From Candidatus Phosphoribacter baldrii (GTDB taxonomy: Bacteria; Actinomycetota; Actinomycetes; Actinomycetales; Dermatophilaceae), in contig JADIZV010000002.1 of the NCBI GenBank assembly GCA_016704565.1, positions 248,001 to 312,000 of the forward strand: a stretch of DNA of 64,000 bases, written 5' to 3'. Made by a program: the position numbers and the translations under genes. The notes under the pieces were generated by a model. That model ran no database searches, was not told where the DNA came from, and saw nothing but the letters and a program-made list of their open reading frames with translations. Positions 1 through 8,859 of the stretch are shown here, piece by piece (position 1 is the stretch's first letter; each line of letters starts with the position of its first letter).

Positions 1-1
1 G

Positions 2-61
2 CGCCGAGTGCGCGACGCCAAGGGGGACTTCGTCGACGGGACCGACGGCCGATTCGGCTGA
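2..61 (+). CDS. 3' end of an unidentified CDS
   Basis: Only the last 19 codons and the TGA stop are present. They end in RVRDAKGDFVDGTDGRFG. Almost every third position is G or C, which is why I treat it as coding. The family cannot be recognised from so short a tail. The mutase gene begins 91 nt downstream. Confidence 0.5.
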   Translation, partial: RRVRDAKGDFVDGTDGRFG

Positions 62-107
62 GCCGTCGATGGTGCTCAGCAGCGCCGCTGAGGCATTCAA
101 GAAGTAG

Positions 108-123
108 TAGGACGTCCTAGTAT
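108..123 (+). promoter_or_regulatory. palindromic operator overlapping a -10 box
   Basis: TAGGACGTCCTA at 108-119 is a perfect 12-bp palindrome. It overlaps TAGTAT (118-123), a good -10 candidate, about 30 nt before the mutase ATG. No convincing -35 is visible. A regulator bound here would block the mutase promoter. Which regulator it is cannot be told from the sequence. Confidence 0.45.
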
Positions 124-152
124 CTGCCCGATCCGCCGGGTACCATCGGCCC

Positions 153-1895
153 ATGGAGCAGACCTCAGGTGCGGCCCGCTGGCAGGCCCGCTACGACAAG
201 GCGACGGCACGCGGCCAGGTCCGGGACGCGGACTTCACCACCCTGTCCGGTATGCCGCTCGACCCGGTCTACGGGCCGGGGCTGCACGGCATACCGGAGC
301 CGCAGACCGACGCCGAGCGCGAGCGGATGGAGCGGATCGGGTGGCCGGGGGAGTTCCCGTTCACCCGCGGGCTTTACCCGACGGGCTACCGCGGGCGGAC
401 CTGGACGATCCGGCAGTTCGCCGGGTTCGGCAACGCGGTCCAGACCAACGAGCGCTACAAGATGATCCTCGAACGCGGCGGTGGCGGTCTGTCGGTCGCG
501 TTCGACATGCCCACGCTCATGGGCCGCGACTCCGACGACCCGCACAGCCTCGGTGAGGTTGGGCACTGCGGCGTGGCGATCGACTCGGCGGCCGACATGG
601 AGGTGCTGTTCGGCGGCATACCGCTGGGCGAGGTGACCACCTCGATGACGATCAGCGGCCCCGCCGTGCCGGTCTTCTGCATGTACCTCGTCGCCGCCGA
701 ACGCCAGGGCGTCGACATCGGCATCCTCAACGGGACCTTGCAGACCGACATCTTCAAGGAGTACATCGCACAGAAGGAGTGGCTCTTCGAGCCGGGCCCG
801 CACCTGCGGCTCATCGGCGACCTCATGGAGTTCTGCACCCAGAAGATCCCCAACTACAAGCCGCTGTCGGTCTCGGGCTACCACATCCGCGAGGCGGGGT
901 CGACGGCCGCGCAGGAGTTGGCGTTCACCCTCGCCGACGGGTTCGGCTATGTCGAGCTCGGCCTGTCGCGCGGGCTGGACATCGAGACCTTCGCGCCGGG
1001 CCTGTCGTTCTTCTTCGACGCCCACGTCGACTTCTTCGAGGAGATCGCGAAGTTCCGTGCGGCGCGGCGGATTTGGGCCCGCTGGATGCGCGATGTTTAC
1101 GGCGCCACAACCGACAAGGCCCAGTGGCTGCGGTTCCACACCCAGACCGCTGGCGTGTCCCTCACCGCTCAGCAGCCCTACAACAACGTCGTCCGCACGG
1201 CCGTCGAGGCCCTGGCCGCGGTGCTCGGAGGCACCAACTCGCTGCACACCAACGCGCTCGACGAAACCCTCGCACTGCCGACCGAGCAGGCCGCCGAGAT
1301 CGCCCTGCGCACGCAGCAGGTGATCATGCACGAGACCGGCGTGACCAACGTCGCCGACCCGCTCGGCGGCTCGTGGTATGTCGAGGCCCTCACCGACCGG
1401 ATCGAGGCCGAGGCCGAGGCGATCTTCGCGCGGATCAAGGACCTCGGTGTGCTCGGGCGACGGGCCGGCGCCAGCGGCCAGGTCGAGCATGAGATCGGCC
1501 CGATGACCTCCGGCCTGCTGCGGGGCATCGAGGAGGGCTTCTTCATGTCCGAGATCGCCGACGCGGCCTTCCAATACCAGATCGCCCTTGAGAAGGGCGA
1601 CAAGAAGGTCGTCGGGGTCAACTGCCTCACCGACTCGGTCAGCCACGACCTGGAGATCCTGCGGGTCAGCCACCAGGTCGAGGTCGATCAGGTCGCCGAC
1701 CTCACCAGCCGCCGGGCCGCGCGCGACGAAGGCGCCGTCCAGGCCGGGCTCGCCGCCATGCTCGACGCCGCCCGCGGCGGGGTCAACATGATCCCCGCGA
1801 TGCTCGATGCGGTCCGCGCCGAAGCCACCCTCGGCGAGATCTGCGACGCGCTGCGAGCCGAGTGGGGCGTCTACCGGGAGCCCGCCCGGTTCTGA
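153..1895 (+). CDS. acyl-CoA mutase large subunit (IcmA/methylmalonyl-CoA mutase family)
   Basis: Coenzyme B12-dependent carbon-skeleton mutase, catalytic (TIM-barrel) subunit, 580 aa. The conserved core runs from GRTWTIRQFAGFG (about 81-93) to LGEICDALRAEWGVY at the C-terminus. The B12-binding domain is absent, as in two-subunit isobutyryl-CoA-type mutases, and no small-subunit gene is nearby. By my alignment from memory, the residue matching Arg207 of methylmalonyl-CoA mutase is Gln207 (in IAQKEWLF), the isobutyryl-CoA mutase state. The position matching Tyr89 is Tyr79, the methylmalonyl-CoA mutase state. The substrate is therefore uncertain. No strong Shine-Dalgarno precedes the ATG. A palindromic operator lies upstream. 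Confidence 0.85.
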   Translation: MEQTSGAARWQARYDKATARGQVRDADFTTLSGMPLDPVYGPGLHGIPEPQTDAERERMERIGWPGEFPFTRGLYPTGYRGRTWTIRQFAGFGNAVQTNERYKMILERGGGGLSVAFDMPTLMGRDSDDPHSLGEVGHCGVAIDSAADMEVLFGGIPLGEVTTSMTISGPAVPVFCMYLVAAERQGVDIGILNGTLQTDIFKEYIAQKEWLFEPGPHLRLIGDLMEFCTQKIPNYKPLSVSGYHIREAGSTAAQELAFTLADGFGYVELGLSRGLDIETFAPGLSFFFDAHVDFFEEIAKFRAARRIWARWMRDVYGATTDKAQWLRFHTQTAGVSLTAQQPYNNVVRTAVEALAAVLGGTNSLHTNALDETLALPTEQAAEIALRTQQVIMHETGVTNVADPLGGSWYVEALTDRIEAEAEAIFARIKDLGVLGRRAGASGQVEHEIGPMTSGLLRGIEEGFFMSEIADAAFQYQIALEKGDKKVVGVNCLTDSVSHDLEILRVSHQVEVDQVADLTSRRAARDEGAVQAGLAAMLDAARGGVNMIPAMLDAVRAEATLGEICDALRAEWGVYREPARF

Positions 1896-1913
1896 TCGCC
1901 GCGCCACACGCAC

Positions 1914-1953
1914 GAGGTATGCCGCGTGCCCCAGGGGGCGCGCGGCATACCTC
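1914..1953. terminator. hairpin of paired GGTATGCCGC words after the mutase gene
   Basis: 13-nt perfect arms at 1914-1926 and 1941-1953 (GAGGTATGCCGCG and its complement) are separated by 14 nt, and there is no T tract. It begins 18 nt after the mutase stop. The arms are two inverted copies of the dispersed 7-mer GTATGCC. Confidence 0.65.
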
Positions 1954-2055
1954 TGCGTGGGGCTCAGCAGGTGAACGTGGGATGGGCACCGATTTGGCGA
2001 CCGTAGGGGCGCTGCGCCTACCCTGGACGAACCCCACCGGGAGGAAACACCCCTC

Positions 2056-3123
2056 ATGACGTCCATTCGCCACACCCGCGGCGCCCGACTGGCAGCACTC
2101 ACCGTGACCGCTCTGGCCCTGGCCACAGCCGCGTCCGCGTGCACCTCGCAAGCGCCTTCGACCGCTTCGGCGACCAGCCGAATGTCCGAGCGGGCTACCT
2201 CGACGATCAAGCCGACGGCGCCCACCAAGGCGCCCACCCCCGGGACTGGGGCGGAGACCCCGCAGCAGGCGGCAGCCGAGGTTGCCAAGGTCCTGGCTGC
2301 GCAGGCCGCCGCTGCGGCCAAGCCCGGCACCGCCGGCAAGGCCCTGCGTGAGGCTGCCTACGTCGACAAGGCGCTGGCCGCGGCGACCGCTGCAGGCAAG
2401 CTCATCGGCACGCTCACCGCCGAGCAGAAGGCCGACCTGGCCCTCAGCCCCAAGGACCCGGTGGTCCTGGCTGTCTCGCGCACGGCGGCCTACCCCCGGG
2501 TCATCCTCGCCAAGGCGAGCCTGGCCGGCAGCGGCGCACCCGTCATCGTCACGTTGGTCTCGTCTGCGGCCGCGTCGGGGTATCGGATTGCTTCGGTCGC
2601 CCGACTGCTCCCGTCGGCTGTTATCGGCAAGTTCGACGGCATCACGGCCGGATCGCCTCCCATCGGCGACGCCTCGGGTCTGGCCGTCGCCCCAGACGCT
2701 CTGCTCGCGGCATACGCTGCGGCGCTGGCCTATCCCGCGCCCGCGGCCGCCGAGCAACCGTTCGCGGAGGACGCCTACTTCACGGCGGTCCGCAAGAGTG
2801 TCGCCGAGCAGGCCACCGCCCTCGGCGCGGGTGTGACGCTCAAGCAGACCCATACCCCAGCGGGGATCATCGCGGCAATGCGCGCGGTCTCCGGCCAGGG
2901 CGCCTACGTCGTCGCCGTGATCGAGCGCAAAGACACCTTCACCGAGAAGACCGCCAACGCGCTCACACCCCCGAAGGCGTTCACGATCCTGTCGGGCAAG
3001 ACAGTCGTGGACAAGACCGCGGTGCTGCGCGCCTATGAGTTCGTCGTCGTGCACATCCCCGCCAGCGGCAAGGCCACCGTGGTCGCCGCTGCCGATCAGC
3101 TGTATGCCGCCTCCGGCAGCTGA
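2056..3123 (+). CDS. putative secreted lipoprotein of unknown function
   Basis: 355 aa. It has a lipoprotein signal peptide with Arg residues at 5-11, a hydrophobic stretch about 13-28, and a lipobox (AASAC) placing the lipidated Cys near residue 29. A Thr/Pro/Ala-rich linker follows to about residue 70. The rest is an Ala-rich globular region that I cannot assign to a named family with confidence. The protein should be anchored to the outer face of the membrane. GGAGGAAA about 10 nt before the ATG supports the start. A GTATGCC word falls in its last codons. Confidence 0.75.
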   Translation: MTSIRHTRGARLAALTVTALALATAASACTSQAPSTASATSRMSERATSTIKPTAPTKAPTPGTGAETPQQAAAEVAKVLAAQAAAAAKPGTAGKALREAAYVDKALAAATAAGKLIGTLTAEQKADLALSPKDPVVLAVSRTAAYPRVILAKASLAGSGAPVIVTLVSSAAASGYRIASVARLLPSAVIGKFDGITAGSPPIGDASGLAVAPDALLAAYAAALAYPAPAAAEQPFAEDAYFTAVRKSVAEQATALGAGVTLKQTHTPAGIIAAMRAVSGQGAYVVAVIERKDTFTEKTANALTPPKAFTILSGKTVVDKTAVLRAYEFVVVHIPASGKATVVAAADQLYAASGS

Positions 3124-3219
3124 GCGCGCGCCTCGCCGGACGGGTCGGCTAGGGCCGGCGCGGCCCGCCAACCCTGAGACCCGCACGAAGCACCCGGACG
3201 GATCGGCGAGAATGACCTT

Positions 3220-4263
3220 ATGAGCAAGCCGCCGTTCACTGCCGCTGCCCTGCGTGGGGCCGTCGACCTGTCCGCCTTCAAACGTCCGGCCCCGGGTGCC
3301 GGTGGCTCGCGGCCGGGTTCCGCCGGGGCGGGCGATAGCGGGGGAGTCAGCGGGGCTGCCGGGCCAGGTGCCGGGGGCTCGGCTGGTGCGGGCGGTGGCG
3401 TTTCGAGCAGTGAGCTGGTCGTCTCGGTGACCGACGCGACCTTCCAGGACGTGGCCTCCACCAGCCTGCGGGTGCCGGTCGTCGTGGTGCTCTGGTCGTC
3501 GCGGCTGGGGCAGACTGCGTCTTTCGTCGGCGTCATGGCCGATGTGGCCCGCGACAGTGGGGGCCGATTCCAGGTGGCCTCGGTCGATGTCGACACCAGC
3601 CCCGGCCTGCTGAGGGCCTTCCAGATCCAGTCCGTGCCCGCGAGCATCGGCCTGATCCAAGGGCAGCCGGTGCCGTTGTTCGTCGGTGCCTTGCCGCCGC
3701 ACGAGATCCAGCCCTGGATCGACGAGCTGCTCAAGCTTGCCGTCCAGATGGGCATCACCGGCCGGGTGTCGGTTGGGGATGGCAGCGAGGGCTCGGCTGG
3801 CCCTGCTGCGGGCGACGGTGCCGACGGCGACGGACCGGACGAGGCGGACCTGCCCCCATTGCACCAGGCGGCCTACGACGCGATCGAGCGGGGCGATCTG
3901 GCGGCTGCAGTCGCGGCATACGAACAAGCGCTCAAGGAGAACCCCGCGGACGCTGAGGCCGCGCTGGGGCTGGGGCAGGTCCGGCTGCTGACGCGCACCG
4001 AGGGCGTCGACCCGGTGGCGGCCCGGGCGGCCGCTGCTGCCGACCCTCTCGACGTCGCGGCGCAGACCGTCGTCGCCGACCTCGACGTGCTCGGCGGGCA
4101 TGTCGTTGATGCGTTCGCTCGGCTGGTCGACACGGTCCGGAACACCTCCGGCGACGATCGGAATGCCGCCCGTCAGCACCTGCTCGGGCTCTTCGACGTG
4201 GTCGGAGCCGGGGATGAGCGGGTCGTCACGGCGCGCAAGGCGCTGATGAGCGCGCTGTTCTGA
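3220..4263 (+). CDS. thioredoxin-fold/TPR protein, CnoX (YbbN)-like
   Basis: 347 aa. An N-terminal Gly/Ala/Ser-rich low-complexity segment (about 25-65) is followed by a thioredoxin fold (about 68-185, LRVPVVVVLWSSRLGQ...) and a C-terminal TPR region (about 205-347, HQAAYDAIERGDLAAAVAAYEQAL). The usual WCGPC active site is replaced by WSSRLGQ, so there is no redox CXXC. CnoX-type proteins hold oxidised clients and pass them to chaperones. Losing the cysteines suggests a holdase or adaptor rather than a reductase. GAGAAT lies 6 nt before the ATG, which may mean a leaderless transcript. It is convergent with the ATPase gene downstream (40-nt gap). Confidence 0.8.
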   Translation: MSKPPFTAAALRGAVDLSAFKRPAPGAGGSRPGSAGAGDSGGVSGAAGPGAGGSAGAGGGVSSSELVVSVTDATFQDVASTSLRVPVVVVLWSSRLGQTASFVGVMADVARDSGGRFQVASVDVDTSPGLLRAFQIQSVPASIGLIQGQPVPLFVGALPPHEIQPWIDELLKLAVQMGITGRVSVGDGSEGSAGPAAGDGADGDGPDEADLPPLHQAAYDAIERGDLAAAVAAYEQALKENPADAEAALGLGQVRLLTRTEGVDPVAARAAAAADPLDVAAQTVVADLDVLGGHVVDAFARLVDTVRNTSGDDRNAARQHLLGLFDVVGAGDERVVTARKALMSALF

Positions 4264-4303
4264 GCTTGGGCTCGACCCGCGACGTGCTCGGCAGATCCCC
4301 GAG

Positions 4304-6847
4304 TCAGTCCTCGGTCGCGACCCACCAGCGCCGGGCCTCGCCGCGCAGTCGGCCCTGCAGCCACCAGATCGCCTCGATAGCGGCCGCGCCGATCAGCCCG
4401 ACCGTCAGGCCCGTGCGCATCATCGCGGCGTTGCCCGCGTCGAGGAGGAACAGCGACTGGGTGAACGGGATGAGGAAGATCGCCACGTATGCCGCCGCCG
4501 ACACCACGAGCAGCGCGACCTTCCACCACTCATAGGGACGGGCAACGACCGAGAGCACCCAGGTCGCCACGACGATGAGGCAGGCCAAGGACGCGGTCGA
4601 GGCCTGGGTCCGAACGGCCTCGGCGGCGCCGACGGGCGGTCGGCACAGGAGGTAGGTGGTGAACGTGCACGCCGCCACGACGACCCCGCTGGGCAGCGCC
4701 AGCTGGAGCACGCGCCGGGCAAACCCCGGCCGGGCCCGCTCGTGGTTGGGGGCCAACGACAGCAGGAACGCCGGGACGCCGATGGTGAACCAGCCGGTGA
4801 TCGTCACGTGGATCGGCTGCAGCGGGAACGGCAACTGCCACAGCCCGACCAGCAGCGCGAGCAACACCGAATAAACCGTCTTGGTGAGGAACAGGTTGGC
4901 GACGCGTTCGATGTTGCCGATGACCCGACGGCCCTCGGCCACGACGTAGGGGAGCGTCGCAAACTTGTTGTCCAGCAACACGATCTGTGCGACCGCCCGG
5001 GTGGCCGGTGACCCGGCGCCCATGGCGACCCCGATGTCGGCCTTCTTGAGGGCGAGCACGTCGTTGACCCCGTCACCGGTCATCGCGACCGTGTGGCCGC
5101 GGCTCTTAAGGGCCAGGACCATCGCGCGTTTCTGATCCGGGGTGACCCGTCCGAACACCGTATGCCGTGCCACGGCGTCGATGAATCGTTCCGGCAGCTC
5201 GGTGAGGGCTTCTCGGGAGGTGCCGCCGACGAAGCCCAAAGCTGCTGTCGGCCGGCTGTCGGCCGCGTGGCGTGGACCGTCGGCCGGGCCGTCGGGTTGG
5301 CCGTCGGCGGTACCGTCGGCCGGGTCGGCGTGCTCCATCGACAGGGTGCGAGCGTCGATCGGGTCGGTGCCTCCGACGACCCCCAGCAGGGCGGTGACGG
5401 CGCCGACGGATCGGGCGTTGTCGCCGGAGATGACCTTGACCTGGACCTGCTGCTCGGCGAAGAACTCCAGCGTGGCCCTGGCGTCGGGGCGGACCCGTTG
5501 TTCGAGGATGACCAGGGCCGCGGGCGTCACCTGGCCGGGCGCTGCCGGGTCGGTCACCGGTAGTGATGCCTCGGCGAGCAGCAGCACCCGCAGGCCCGTG
5601 GACCCGATCTCTTCGGCGGCGTCCCGGGCCGGCGACCCTTCGGGGGCCAGCACGTCCGGGGCGCCTAGCACCCATGACCCTTGGCCGGCGAAGCTCGACC
5701 CCGACCATTTGCGGGCCGAAGTGAACGGGGCGTGATGGGTCTCGGACCAGATCGCCGTCGGCGCGTCGATCGCCTCGGAGATCGCCGCCAGGCTGGCGTT
5801 GGGGTTGGGTTCGGTTGCCGCGAGCTGTGCGAGGATCTCGGTGACCTCGGCTGGGGCCGGGCCGGACGGCATACCGGAGCCGTCGAAGCCACGCACCTCG
5901 GACAGGCGCATCCCCGACTCGGTGAGCGTGCCGGTTTTGTCCGCGCACACGACGTCGACCCGGGCCAGGCCCTCGATGGCGGGCAGTTCCTGGACGAGGC
6001 ACTGCCGTTGGCCGAGCCGGATGACGCCCACCGCGAAGGCGATCGAGGTCATGAGGACCAGGCCCTCGGGGACCATGGGGACCAATGCCGCGACCATGCC
6101 GGTGACGCCGTCGCGCCACGGTTGTCCGAGCCCGAACAGCTGGGTCCAGATCGTCAGCAGCCCGACGGGGACAAGCAGCCACGAGACGACGAGGAGGATG
6201 CGGTTGATGCCGTCGCGCAGCTCGGAGCCGACGAGGGTGAACTTGGCGGCCTCCTCGACCAGGCGGGCGGCATACGCCTCGCGGCCGACCTTGGTCGCGC
6301 GGTAGGCGCCGGAGCCGGCAACGACGAAACTGCCCGAGAGCACCTGGTCGCCGGGTTCCTTGACAACGGGGTCGGCCTCACCGGTGAGCAGCGACTCGTC
6401 GACTTCGAGCGAGGCGGCCTCGAGCACTTCGCCGTCGACGATGAGCTGGTCGCCGGGGCCGAGCTCGATGAGATCGTCGGCGACGATGTCGGTGCGGGTG
6501 ACCTGTCGGCTGACACCGTCGCGGCGCACGGTGGGGCGTGCCTCGCCGATGACCGCGAGGTTGTCCAGGGTTCGTTTGGCGCGCAGCTCTTGGATGATGC
6601 CGATGGCGCTGTTGGCGATGATGAGCAGTCCGAACGCCGCGTTGATGAGCTTGCCGGTGGTGAGGACGATCGCCAGCAGGATGCCCAGGATCGCGTTGAT
6701 CCGCGTGAAGACGTTGGCCCGGACGATCTCGCCGGTGGTCCGACCGCTGCGGGCGGGCAGGTCGTTGGTGCGGCCGTCGCGCACCCGTTCGGCCACTTCT
6801 GCGCTGGTCAGGCCGGGATGGCCCACCTGCCCCGAGACCTGATCCAT
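4304..6847 (-). CDS. ctpE: CtpE-like P-type cation (Ca2+) ATPase
   Basis: 847 aa P-type ATPase. It has the actuator LTGEADP (154-160), PEGL (260-263) in the ion pathway helix, phosphorylation site DKTGTLT (Asp303), hinge TGDGVND, and six C-terminal membrane helices. The close match to mycobacterial CtpE in ANVFTRINAILG and GQRQCLVQELPAIEG points to Ca2+ uptake at the plasma membrane; that role comes from the family. I start at MDQVSGQVGHPGL because homologues begin there; an in-frame upstream start would add 27 residues. Between the nucleotide-binding domain and the hinge is an unusual Asp/Pro/Ala/Gly-rich insert encoded by imperfect GTCGGCCGG tandem repeats (about 5268-5340). Confidence 0.85.
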   Translation of the reverse strand: MDQVSGQVGHPGLTSAEVAERVRDGRTNDLPARSGRTTGEIVRANVFTRINAILGILLAIVLTTGKLINAAFGLLIIANSAIGIIQELRAKRTLDNLAVIGEARPTVRRDGVSRQVTRTDIVADDLIELGPGDQLIVDGEVLEAASLEVDESLLTGEADPVVKEPGDQVLSGSFVVAGSGAYRATKVGREAYAARLVEEAAKFTLVGSELRDGINRILLVVSWLLVPVGLLTIWTQLFGLGQPWRDGVTGMVAALVPMVPEGLVLMTSIAFAVGVIRLGQRQCLVQELPAIEGLARVDVVCADKTGTLTESGMRLSEVRGFDGSGMPSGPAPAEVTEILAQLAATEPNPNASLAAISEAIDAPTAIWSETHHAPFTSARKWSGSSFAGQGSWVLGAPDVLAPEGSPARDAAEEIGSTGLRVLLLAEASLPVTDPAAPGQVTPAALVILEQRVRPDARATLEFFAEQQVQVKVISGDNARSVGAVTALLGVVGGTDPIDARTLSMEHADPADGTADGQPDGPADGPRHAADSRPTAALGFVGGTSREALTELPERFIDAVARHTVFGRVTPDQKRAMVLALKSRGHTVAMTGDGVNDVLALKKADIGVAMGAGSPATRAVAQIVLLDNKFATLPYVVAEGRRVIGNIERVANLFLTKTVYSVLLALLVGLWQLPFPLQPIHVTITGWFTIGVPAFLLSLAPNHERARPGFARRVLQLALPSGVVVAACTFTTYLLCRPPVGAAEAVRTQASTASLACLIVVATWVLSVVARPYEWWKVALLVVSAAAYVAIFLIPFTQSLFLLDAGNAAMMRTGLTVGLIGAAAIEAIWWLQGRLRGEARRWWVATED

Positions 6848-6951
6848 GGTCGCGATCCTAGGTGAGTTGAGGGTCGCGACGGAGGTCACGTAGGCGGTCA
6901 GGCCATGATCAAGACATAGATCTGCCACGCTGAGGCGTCATCGTCGGCGTG

Positions 6952-7512
6952 ATGGCAACAATGCGGTCGGACGTGCAGGAGGGGCGGGCGGGGGCGCTGG
7001 ACCTGGCTGCCTTCGTCGGCGTCCATTACGCAGAGCTGCGGCGACGGGCCTATCTGTTGACGGGGTCGCTGGCGGACGCCGAGGACCTGGTCCAGGAAGC
7101 GCTGGCGCGCACCTGGGAGGCGTCGCGGGGTCGGCCGGTGGACCTGCCGCGCGCCTACGTCCACCGGACGATGGTCAACCTCTACGTCAGCCGGTGGCGG
7201 CGTCGCCGGTTGCGTCAGGAGGACCCGGTCGCGGAGGTGCCCGAAGCGACGGGCCGGGTCGACGTCGACGCGGCGGGCGGCGTCGCGGGAACGGTCGCGG
7301 AGCGGGACCGACTCTGGCGGGCGCTCGGCGCCCTGCCGCCCAAGCAGCGGGCTGTGCTCGTGCTGCGCTTCTACGAGGACCTCACCGAGACCTCGGCCGC
7401 CGAGGTGCTCGGCGTCTCGGTCGGCACGGTCCGCAGCCAGACCTGGAAGGGCCTACGCCGGCTCGAAGCCGTGCTCGGCAGCGATGACGAGGAAGGAGCC
7501 CACCGTGGCTGA
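6952..7512 (+). CDS. ECF sigma factor, SigE family
   Basis: About 186 aa. Sigma region 2 (FVGVHYAELRRRAYLLTGSLADAEDLVQEALARTWE) and region 4 (LPPKQRAVLVLRFYEDLTETSAAEVLGVSVGTVRSQTWKGL) are both complete. It directs RNA polymerase to a stress or envelope regulon. The first ATG at 6952 is chosen over a GTG just before it, and an ATG at 6961 is also possible. It is divergent from ctpE. Its 3' end overlaps the membrane-protein gene by 8 nt, so the two are translationally coupled, as is usual for an ECF sigma factor and its regulator. Confidence 0.85.
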   Translation: MATMRSDVQEGRAGALDLAAFVGVHYAELRRRAYLLTGSLADAEDLVQEALARTWEASRGRPVDLPRAYVHRTMVNLYVSRWRRRRLRQEDPVAEVPEATGRVDVDAAGGVAGTVAERDRLWRALGALPPKQRAVLVLRFYEDLTETSAAEVLGVSVGTVRSQTWKGLRRLEAVLGSDDEEGAHRG

Positions 7513-8752
7513 CGTGGAGACCCGACTGCGCGCGACCCTCACCGACCGCGCGGCATACCTTGACGACCCTGCCCAGTATGCCGTTCCGCCGGCTCTCGTC
7601 GCGGGCGTCGCCGCTCGCGCCGGGCACCTGCGTCGGCGGCGCACCTGGACCCAGGTCGGCGGGGCTGCCGCAGCGGTGACCGTCGTCGGGCTGCTGGCCG
7701 CCGCGGTGGTCCGTGGCCCGGACACTGCCGGCCCGGCCCTGCCGGCGTCGTCCGGGACGGTGTCGACCTCGGGGTGGAGCGACCCGGGCGTGGGCGGCTC
7801 GGCCGCCGAGCGATCGGCCGCCGAAGCGAGCGCCCGTGCGTCCGCACAGGCCGCAGCCGAAGCAGCGAGGTACCTGGCCATCTCCGAGGTCACCGAGCTC
7901 CCCAACCCCCTGTTCCGAGCCGAGAACGAGATCGTCCGCCAGTTCTTCAGCACTGACCCGGCCTTCCGGCAGCAGTCGGGCCTGGCGGCGGGCGAGGTGC
8001 TCGGCTGTGGGTTCGACCTGCACGGCAAGAGCGAGACCCAGGCAGGCCTGGACTGGTATCGCTACGCCTGGATGACCTGTGGGGGCTACCTCAAGGAGCG
8101 GGGCGTTGCCGTCGCTCAGTGGGGGTGGTCGGTGCCGGTGCGGTTACACCTCACGGGGGGTGGGTCCTCGCTCACGGTGCTCGGGTTCGACGTCCCCGGT
8201 GACGGGTCGGCCTATGAGCCCGACATTCGGCGGATCTTCCCGGCGGACGAGGCGCAGACCCTTCTGGGAACGAACTCGGTTCGACCTCAGTTCGCGCGCG
8301 CGGCGTTGGCCGACGCGGCGGTGCAGCTTGGCCTGGGTCCGTTCGGGGTGACCCCCCTGCCGAGGGACACCAGCAGCACGGTGGGGTTCCTCAGCGCGCC
8401 CGTCGTCGACATCAACCCTGCCGTTCCTGCGTCCCGAGCGTTGACCACGGCTGCCGCGGCGGGGGCTCTGCCGGCCGACATCTCGACGGCAGTCAGCCTG
8501 TGGCAGGCGGGGGCCGACGTGTCGGCGCTGCCTGACCCTCGGGCCCAGGTGTTCCTTGCGCTGCGCGACGGGGCCCCGGTCTGGGTCATCACCGTCCCGG
8601 TGACCAAGCCCGGTCCAACGGGAGGCGGCGCCGGTTCGGACCTGACCTGGACATCCCACTGCAGCATCGCTGTTGTCGTCGACGCGACCTCTGGCGCGCT
8701 CGTGGCCAACGGCCTCGAGTGCCCCTCCCCGTTCCAAAACGGTAACCCATAG
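7505..8752 (+). CDS. single-pass membrane protein, candidate regulator of the ECF sigma factor
   Basis: 415 aa. A cytoplasmic N-terminus of about 45 residues precedes one membrane helix (about 48-70), an Ala/Ser linker, and a large extracytoplasmic domain with Cys residues. This topology and the coupled position fit an anti-sigma or sensor partner, but I recognise no zinc HxxxCxxC or other anti-sigma signature, so the role is inferred from context. I start at the GTG at 7505, seven nt after AGGAAGGAG, giving an 8-nt overlap with the sigma gene. Confidence 0.65.
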   Translation: MADVETRLRATLTDRAAYLDDPAQYAVPPALVAGVAARAGHLRRRRTWTQVGGAAAAVTVVGLLAAAVVRGPDTAGPALPASSGTVSTSGWSDPGVGGSAAERSAAEASARASAQAAAEAARYLAISEVTELPNPLFRAENEIVRQFFSTDPAFRQQSGLAAGEVLGCGFDLHGKSETQAGLDWYRYAWMTCGGYLKERGVAVAQWGWSVPVRLHLTGGGSSLTVLGFDVPGDGSAYEPDIRRIFPADEAQTLLGTNSVRPQFARAALADAAVQLGLGPFGVTPLPRDTSSTVGFLSAPVVDINPAVPASRALTTAAAAGALPADISTAVSLWQAGADVSALPDPRAQVFLALRDGAPVWVITVPVTKPGPTGGGAGSDLTWTSHCSIAVVVDATSGALVANGLECPSPFQNGNP

Positions 8753-8784
8753 GGGCTGCCGTTCCGCCCCTCGCGGCACGTTTC

Positions 8785-8824
8785 GTGGAGTGATGGCCTC
8801 ACTCTGTTGTGGCCACCACTCCAC
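8785..8824. terminator. inverted repeat between convergent genes
   Basis: Arms GTGGAGTGATGGCC (8785-8798) and GGCCACCACTCCAC (8811-8824) pair with one mismatch. It lies between the sigma-partner gene and the deaminase gene, which converge. A 40-bp relative with the same right half occurs at 49778-49817. Confidence 0.6.
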
Positions 8825-8859
8825 AAACCGCAGGTTCGCTCGGTCGGTGGGTGCGGCGG

